DNA of 46,516 bases. It comes from an uncultured Pelagibacteraceae bacterium (GTDB lineage Bacteria; Pseudomonadota; Alphaproteobacteria; Pelagibacterales; Pelagibacteraceae). The translations under genes were made by a program, and so were the position numbers. The DNA lies in contig CACNHI010000002.1 in NCBI GenBank assembly GCA_902620265.1, positions 1-46,516 on the forward strand, read 5' to 3'. The first letter of the stretch is position 1. The number at the start of each line of letters is the position of its first letter. Shown in pieces: positions 40,733 through 46,516 of the stretch. The notes under the pieces are model-generated. The model was not told the DNA's origin, searched no databases, and worked only from the letters and a program-made list of their open reading frames with translations.

Positions 40733-41014
40733 ATGAAAAAAGCAAAAATATATAAACCTGCTAAAACATCTATGCAATCAGGTAGAGCAAAAACTAAAAA
40801 ATGGCTTTTAAGGTTTGACGATATAAAAAGTGGCATAAATCCTTTAATGGGTTGGGAAAGCTCAACTAATACTATGTCTGAAATAAATCTTGAATTTTCT
40901 TCTCAAGAGGATGCTGTTAAATACGCAAAAAAAAATAATATAAGTTATGAACTAATAGAACCTAAGGAAAGAAAAGTAATTAAAAAATCCTACGCTAATA
41001 ACTTTACTAAATAA
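40733..41014 (+). CDS. ETC complex I subunit conserved region protein (NDUFS4-like)
   Basis: AKIYKPAKTSMQSGRAKTKKWLLRF, PLMGWESSTNTMSEINLEFSSQEDAVKYAKKNNISYEL. Confidence 0.9.
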   Translation: MKKAKIYKPAKTSMQSGRAKTKKWLLRFDDIKSGINPLMGWESSTNTMSEINLEFSSQEDAVKYAKKNNISYELIEPKERKVIKKSYANNFTK

Positions 41015-42012
41015 TGTTTAAATTTTTTACAGATAAAAGATGGCACCTTTGGAGCATAGGAGGAACTATCCTTATCCTTGTTGCTACATGGTATCAAGTT
41101 CAGCTAGACGTTAGAATTAACGAATGGTTTGGAGAATTTTATGACACGTTGCAAAAAGCTTTATCAGAACCCGGTGCTGTATCAGAAAAGGAATTCATTG
41201 CATATCTTTTTACATTTGCAAAAATTGCAGCTATTTACATATTAGTTGTAATTTTTAGTGATTATTTTACTAGTCATTGGACTTTTAGGTGGAGGACAGC
41301 AATGGCTGACTTCTATCATGATAAATGGAATTTTGCTTCTTCAATTGAAGGTGCATCTCAGAGAGTACAGGAAGATACTCTTAAATTTGCAAGAATAATG
41401 GAAGGTTTAGGTGCTGAACTTTTAAGAAGTGTGATGACTTTAATAGCGTTTACACCGATATTATGGGGTTTATCAAAGAGCATCACTGTTCTACCATGGA
41501 TAGGAGAAGTTAATCATGCACTAGTTTGGGTTGCTATAATTTCTGCTTTAGGTGGAACTTTTATTCTTGCTGCAGTTGGTATAAAATTACCTGGAATTGA
41601 ATATGATATTCAAAAAGAAGAAGCAGCGTATAGGAAAGAATTAGTTCTTGGCGAAGATTATAAAGAGAGTGCTCAACCAGAAAAAATTGAAAATTTGTAT
41701 GGAGGTGTAAGAAAAATACATTATAAAATGTATTTTCATTATTTGTATTTTAATGCAGTTAAATGGAGCTATCTACAAGGTATGGTCATTGTTCCATACC
41801 TGGCATTGGCACCAACAATTGTAACAGGTGCGATTACGTTAGGATTTGTTCAACAAATAATTAGAGCTTTTGGAAGAGTAGAAACCTCACTTCAATATCT
41901 TGTAAGGAGTTGGCCAATAATAGTTGAGTTGATATCTGTATGGAAAAGACTTAATGAATTTGAAAATAAACTTAAAGATAATACTGAAAAAATATCTAAA
42001 GAAAAAATTTAG
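41014..42012 (+). CDS. SbmA/BacA-like transporter membrane domain
   Basis: WHLWSIGGTILILVATWYQVQLDVRINEWFGEFYDTLQKAL, HWTFRWRTAMADFYHDKW, ASQRVQEDTLKFARIMEGLG. Confidence 0.88.
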   Translation: MFKFFTDKRWHLWSIGGTILILVATWYQVQLDVRINEWFGEFYDTLQKALSEPGAVSEKEFIAYLFTFAKIAAIYILVVIFSDYFTSHWTFRWRTAMADFYHDKWNFASSIEGASQRVQEDTLKFARIMEGLGAELLRSVMTLIAFTPILWGLSKSITVLPWIGEVNHALVWVAIISALGGTFILAAVGIKLPGIEYDIQKEEAAYRKELVLGEDYKESAQPEKIENLYGGVRKIHYKMYFHYLYFNAVKWSYLQGMVIVPYLALAPTIVTGAITLGFVQQIIRAFGRVETSLQYLVRSWPIIVELISVWKRLNEFENKLKDNTEKISKEKI

Positions 42013-42962
42013 TGCCATTAAATAAAGATTTAACCAAAGAAATAGTTACAGTAACCTCTCGAGCAGCAATAGCTTGCTATAAATTTTTAGGTAAAAATGA
42101 CAAAAAATCAGCTGATAAGGCAGCGACAGATTCAATGAGAAATGAAATTAATAAACTTAGAATTAATGGTGAAGTTGTAATAGGTGAGGGTGAACTAGAT
42201 GAAGCTCCAATGTTGTATATTGGTGAAAAATTAGGTTCAGGAGGAGAACTAAATTTAGATATAGCAGTTGACCCACTTGAGGGAACAAATTTTGTTGCAA
42301 AAAATTTACCTGGAGCTTTATCAGTAATAGCAATAGCTGAAAAAGGTAATTTGTTTAATGCACCAGAGACTTACATGGATAAACTAGCTGTATCAAACAC
42401 TGTTCCAAAAGATGCAACTGATTTAGACTTTTCATTAGAAAAGAACATTAAAAATATTGCCGATTCTTTAAATAAAGATCTAAAAGATATAACTGCTTGT
42501 TTATTAAATAGGCCAAGACATAAAAAAATTATAGATACTCTTGGAGAGATGAAAGTTAAAATGAAACTAATATCCGATGGTGATGTTTCAGGTGCATTGA
42601 TGGTTACTAATAAAAAATTTGATGTTGATATTTTTTTAGGTATAGGTGGAGGCCCTGAAGGTGTTTTGGCTGCATCTGCCATAGATACAATGGGATGCAA
42701 ATTTCAAGGAAGATTCATATTTGAAAATGAAAGAGATAAGGATAGAGCTAAAAGAATGGGTATAAAAGATCTTAATAAGAAATACGAATTAGAGGAAATA
42801 ATTAAAGGTGACTCTATATTTTGTGCGACAGGTATAACAAACGGCGATCTAGTAAGCGGCATTAAAGTTAAAGATAAAAAATATATTACTGAAACTTTGG
42901 TTACACATAAAAGCAGTGATTTAAGTGAAATTGTTGTTCGTGAAGACATTATAAAAACTTGA
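42012..42962 (+). CDS. glpX: Fructose-1,6-bisphosphatase class II
   Basis: VIGEGELDEAPMLYIGE, DIAVDPLEGTNFVAKNLPGALSVIAI, DIFLGIGGGPEGVLAASAIDTMGC; GTG start. Confidence 0.95.
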   Translation: MPLNKDLTKEIVTVTSRAAIACYKFLGKNDKKSADKAATDSMRNEINKLRINGEVVIGEGELDEAPMLYIGEKLGSGGELNLDIAVDPLEGTNFVAKNLPGALSVIAIAEKGNLFNAPETYMDKLAVSNTVPKDATDLDFSLEKNIKNIADSLNKDLKDITACLLNRPRHKKIIDTLGEMKVKMKLISDGDVSGALMVTNKKFDVDIFLGIGGGPEGVLAASAIDTMGCKFQGRFIFENERDKDRAKRMGIKDLNKKYELEEIIKGDSIFCATGITNGDLVSGIKVKDKKYITETLVTHKSSDLSEIVVREDIIKT

Positions 42963-42997
42963 TAAATATTATTTTTTACAATAAAAGATGCAAACTT

Positions 42998-43072
42998 GGT
43001 CCCTTCGTCTATCGGTTAGGACACATGGTTTTCATCCATGAAAGAGGGGTTCGATTCCCCTAGGGACCGCCA
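42998..43072 (+). tRNA. tRNA-Glu (TTC)
   Basis: GGTCCCTTCGTCTATCGGTTAGGAC...ATGGTTTTCATCCAT...GGGGTTCGATTCCCCTAGGGACCGCCA. Confidence 0.97.
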
Positions 43073-43074
43073 TA

Positions 43075-43329
43075 ATGACTTATTATATTTACTTAATTAT
43101 TAGCAAAGTCAAAAATAAGTCAATTTCTTATGTAGGCTATACCAATAATATTAAAAATAGAATCAAATTACACAATGCTGGAAAAGGAGCTAAATTTACT
43201 AAAGGAAGAAAATGGATCTTAGTATATAAAAAAAAGTTTGCCTCAAAAAAAAAAGCAATGAGTGAAGAATACAAATTAAAAAAAAACTATAAATTAAGAA
43301 ATCAAATCAAAATAAATGTTAAAGTTTAA
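43075..43329 (+). CDS. GIY-YIG nuclease family protein (UPF0213/Slx1-like)
   Basis: TYYIYLIISKVKNKSISYVGYTNNIKNRIKLHNAGKGAKFTKGRKWILVY. Confidence 0.92.
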   Translation: MTYYIYLIISKVKNKSISYVGYTNNIKNRIKLHNAGKGAKFTKGRKWILVYKKKFASKKKAMSEEYKLKKNYKLRNQIKINVKV

Positions 43330-43903
43330 AAAAATAAAAGGTAACTTTGTTCACCCAACAGCTGTTATTAATTGGAAATCTTTAATAATTGGAAAGGGAA
43401 ATACTATTGGACCATACGTCGTAATAGGCAATCAAGCCCAATGGAAAAATAAAAAAAATTCAGGTAAAATTATTATTGGAAATCGAAATGTTTTTAATGA
43501 ATATACAAATATACACCTTCCAACAACACTTAAAAAAAAAACCTATATTGGCAATGATAATTATGTGATGAACTCATCAACTATTGATCATGATTGTCAT
43601 ATAGAAGATAATATTATTTTAAGCAGTAATGTTATATTAGGCGGTAATGTTTATGTAATGAAATATGCTAATTTAGGTATAAAATCAATTGTACATCAGA
43701 ATCAAATAATTGGTTCATATAGCATGATAGGAATGGGTTCTATTGTAACTAAAACTAAAAAAATTTTACCTGGCTACATATATTTTGGTAAACCAATTAA
43801 AAAAATAAAAAAAAACACATTGAGTTTAAAAAAAAATAAAATTAATTATAAGAAATTAATGTTAGAAAATAAAAGATTTAAGGAGCTTTTAAAAAAAAAA
43901 TGA
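43316..43903 (+). CDS. LpxA-like left-handed beta-helix acyltransferase (short form)
   Basis: Hexapeptide repeats (VHPTAVIN...IGKGNTIGPYVVIGNQAQWK), IDHDCHIEDNIILSSNVILGGNVYV matching the LpxA catalytic-His region. Confidence 0.88.
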   Translation: MLKFKKIKGNFVHPTAVINWKSLIIGKGNTIGPYVVIGNQAQWKNKKNSGKIIIGNRNVFNEYTNIHLPTTLKKKTYIGNDNYVMNSSTIDHDCHIEDNIILSSNVILGGNVYVMKYANLGIKSIVHQNQIIGSYSMIGMGSIVTKTKKILPGYIYFGKPIKKIKKNTLSLKKNKINYKKLMLENKRFKELLKKK

Positions 43904-45978
43904 GGGAGATCGCAATTTTATTACCATATAAAGAAAACTTTACTGAAAATAGTGCAGGTGCTGCATCTATCTGGGTTAAAGATTATTTAAACAAAAGTAG
44001 TTTAAAAAGTAGGTCTACCGTATATGGCTATCTTAGTAATAAATCCAAACCATTACTTAAAAATTTTAAAAATCTTAAATTGGGTAATTCATTTGTAAAA
44101 AAAAATATTTCCTACACTGACAAGTTATACAAAGAATATCTTAAATATAATTTTAAAATAATTGAAATTCATAACAGACCAGAGTCACTTCTTTATTTAA
44201 TTAAAAAAAAAGTAAAATCAAAACTTATATTTATTTATCATAATAACCCCCAAGATTTAAGATCCTCGTCTTCCATAAATGAAAGAATTTTTATAGCAGA
44301 AAATACAGATCAAATTTATTTTGTTAGTAATTGGGTTAAAAATAAATTTTTTGAAGATTTACCTTATAAACATAGGAATAATTGTGATATTTTATATCCT
44401 GCTATTAGTCCTATTAAAAGATTTCCAAAAAAAGAAAAATTAATTATTTTTACAGGAAAATTGAATTCATCCAAAGGCTTTGACACATATGGTAAATCTA
44501 TAATAAAGATTTTAAATAAATTTACTGATTGGAAAGCATTAGCGATTGGTAATGAACCACGAGAAAAATATAATTTTAAACATAATCGTTTTGAAATTCT
44601 TGATTGGGTAACCCACTCAAAAATATTAGATTATTATAAAAAATCATCAATTTCAGTTGTTCCTTCTCGATGGCAAGAACCATTTGGAAGGACTGCAATG
44701 GAGTCAGCAGCTTTTGGGTGTGCAACTATTACATCCAAAAGAGGTGGTTTACCTGAAACATTCGAAAATAGCTTGTTTATAAAAAAAATTAATCATCACG
44801 AACTTTCAAATATTATTGAAAAATTAATTAAAAATCAGTCATTAAGAGAAAAAATACAAAAAAAAAATTGGAAAAATGTGATTCATAAAATTTCAGATCA
44901 TGTTAAAAAAATTGATAATTTAAAATATTTTTTTTTAAACTCAAAATTTAATTATAATAGAGGAGTTAATTTAAAAGTATTACATATATCCACATTTGAT
45001 GAAAGAAGCGATCATCGTTTATTCAATATTTCTATAGCTAACAAAATTTCTAAGGGACTTATAAGAAATAACCATGATGTGATAAACTTTAGTTACCGTA
45101 ATTATTTATCTAAAAATTTTTTAACAAAAAATAATAAAATAATTAATGATAAAGTCACCAATATTGTAGAAAACTACCGTCCAAATTTAATTGTTCTTGG
45201 GCATAATAATATTTTAGAAAGTAACACTTTATCAAAAATTAAATCAAAATATAATTCTAAAATTATATTATGGTACGAAGATGCTTTAGGATATCGGGGC
45301 GAGGGTCCTAATTGGAGAAAAAACTTAAATTTAATTGAGAAAAACTCTGAATTAATTGATCAATATTATTTAACTACACATCCTGATGAAATAAAAACAA
45401 GTATAGATAAAAAAAAACTAAATTACTTACCAATACCTGTTGATCCTAATATTGAAAATTTAAAAATCTATGATTTTAAAAATAGATTTAAAGACTTATT
45501 TTTTGCTTTAAGTCATGGTGTAAATTTCGGTAAACTAAAAAGAGGAAAGAGTGATGAAAGGGAAGGTTTTATAAATCAATTAATGGGTAAATTTCCTAAT
45601 ATTAAATATAATGTCTTAGGGATATCAAATGAATTACCAAAATGGAATTATAATTTTTATAATGAATTAATTAAATGTAAAATGTCGCTTAACCTAAGCA
45701 GAGGTAAACCATTAAAGTATACATCAAGTAACAGAATAGCAGCTTTGATTGGCAATGGAATATTTACATTTATAGATGATAAAACTAAATTTAGACATTT
45801 TTTTAATGAAGACGAGGTTGGTTTTTATAAAAATATAGATGACCTTGGAAAAAAAATAGAGTATTTACTAAAATATCCTAATAAAATAAATCAATATGCT
45901 AAACAAGGCAAAGCAAAATACTTTAAATTATTTAATAATAAATTAATTACAAAGCAGATTATTCAAAAAACTTTTTAA
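43900..45978 (+). CDS. Two-domain glycosyltransferase: N-terminal GT4-like and C-terminal CgeB/GT-B-like
   Basis: SVVPSRWQEPFGRTAMESAAFGCATITSKRGGLPETF (GT4); second half LKVLHISTFDERSDHRLF... CKMSLNLSRGKPLKYTSSNRIAALIGNGIFTFIDDK resembles Glyco_trans_1_2/CgeB. Confidence 0.85.
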   Translation: MREIAILLPYKENFTENSAGAASIWVKDYLNKSSLKSRSTVYGYLSNKSKPLLKNFKNLKLGNSFVKKNISYTDKLYKEYLKYNFKIIEIHNRPESLLYLIKKKVKSKLIFIYHNNPQDLRSSSSINERIFIAENTDQIYFVSNWVKNKFFEDLPYKHRNNCDILYPAISPIKRFPKKEKLIIFTGKLNSSKGFDTYGKSIIKILNKFTDWKALAIGNEPREKYNFKHNRFEILDWVTHSKILDYYKKSSISVVPSRWQEPFGRTAMESAAFGCATITSKRGGLPETFENSLFIKKINHHELSNIIEKLIKNQSLREKIQKKNWKNVIHKISDHVKKIDNLKYFFLNSKFNYNRGVNLKVLHISTFDERSDHRLFNISIANKISKGLIRNNHDVINFSYRNYLSKNFLTKNNKIINDKVTNIVENYRPNLIVLGHNNILESNTLSKIKSKYNSKIILWYEDALGYRGEGPNWRKNLNLIEKNSELIDQYYLTTHPDEIKTSIDKKKLNYLPIPVDPNIENLKIYDFKNRFKDLFFALSHGVNFGKLKRGKSDEREGFINQLMGKFPNIKYNVLGISNELPKWNYNFYNELIKCKMSLNLSRGKPLKYTSSNRIAALIGNGIFTFIDDKTKFRHFFNEDEVGFYKNIDDLGKKIEYLLKYPNKINQYAKQGKAKYFKLFNNKLITKQIIQKTF

Positions 45979-46516
45979 TTAATCTTTTTTAAAGTTTTTA
46001 AAATTTTAGTTGCAAAAGATATATCTGTTATAGGTCTTTTTTTTGTTTTTATACATTTAAAAAAGTATCTCATCTCATCTTGTAAACTGTCATTTTGCTT
46101 TATTGGGGGTGAAAAATTTTTTCCAACGTAAATTTTAGCCTTTTTATTAAAAAATTTATTGTCAAAATGTGAAATTTTTGGATATTGCGCATACTTATTA
46201 AATATTTTAATTTTATTTATACTTTCCATTTCATCAAATAATAACATCTTGTTAGTAGAGATAATCGTTAATCTTCTTATTTTATCTGGATTTAACCAGC
46301 TATTATTTATATCCACATAAAAATTTTTATATTTGAAACTTAGGTTTGAAATATCAGCAATATTTTTCTTTAGAATTGAATAACTAGTATTCTTAATTAA
46401 TTTAGGCATTCTGTTAAATAAAAATAAAAATATACTTAAATCGTGAGATGAAAGATCATATGATGCACTTACATCATTTCGTACTGGTCCTAAATTTTGT
46501 CTTTGAAATTTAACGT
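45975..46516 (-). CDS. Gfo/Idh/MocA-family oxidoreductase, C-terminal part (5' truncated by window)
   Basis: Reverse strand open to the window edge: VKFQRQNLGPVRNDVSASYDLSSHDLSIFLFLFNRMPKL..., the 'D.SSHDLSI' signature, continuing into the provided ORF. Confidence 0.85.
   Translation of the reverse strand, partial: VKFQRQNLGPVRNDVSASYDLSSHDLSIFLFLFNRMPKLIKNTSYSILKKNIADISNLSFKYKNFYVDINNSWLNPDKIRRLTIISTNKMLLFDEMESINKIKIFNKYAQYPKISHFDNKFFNKKAKIYVGKNFSPPIKQNDSLQDEMRYFFKCIKTKKRPITDISFATKILKTLKKIN

Overview
AT-rich, very compact alphaproteobacterial window. The strongly conserved synteny (dgt-argS-nagZ-scpAB-tatABC-serS-yajC-secDF, ssb-gyrA-coaD-PPIase-tgt, tmk-holB-metG-tatD), low GC and tiny intergenic gaps look like a SAR11/Pelagibacter-type streamlined genome; the taxon is inferred. 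Most of the window is core housekeeping. It begins inside ppk (then ppx) and ends inside a Gfo/Idh/MocA oxidoreductase gene. Four tRNA genes were found (Lys-TTT, Ser-TGA, Pro-TGG, Glu-TTC). I saw no rRNA, CRISPR array or IS element. The regions most worth a second look are: (i) the segment after tRNA-Glu (about 43.0 kb to the end), where a GIY-YIG gene starts 2 nt after the tRNA CCA and is followed by surface-glycan genes, which looks like the edge of a variable island; (ii) a NUDIX/aquaporin/ArsC cluster beside ppk-ppx, with a non-canonical NPF box in the channel; (iii) a 68-aa Lys-rich perfect-heptad coiled-coil protein with a consensus Shine-Dalgarno, facing a 14-bp hairpin in the longest intergenic gap; and (iv) two tRNA-mRNA junctions that would give near-leaderless mRNAs after tRNA processing, plus several convergent gene pairs with overlapping stop codons.
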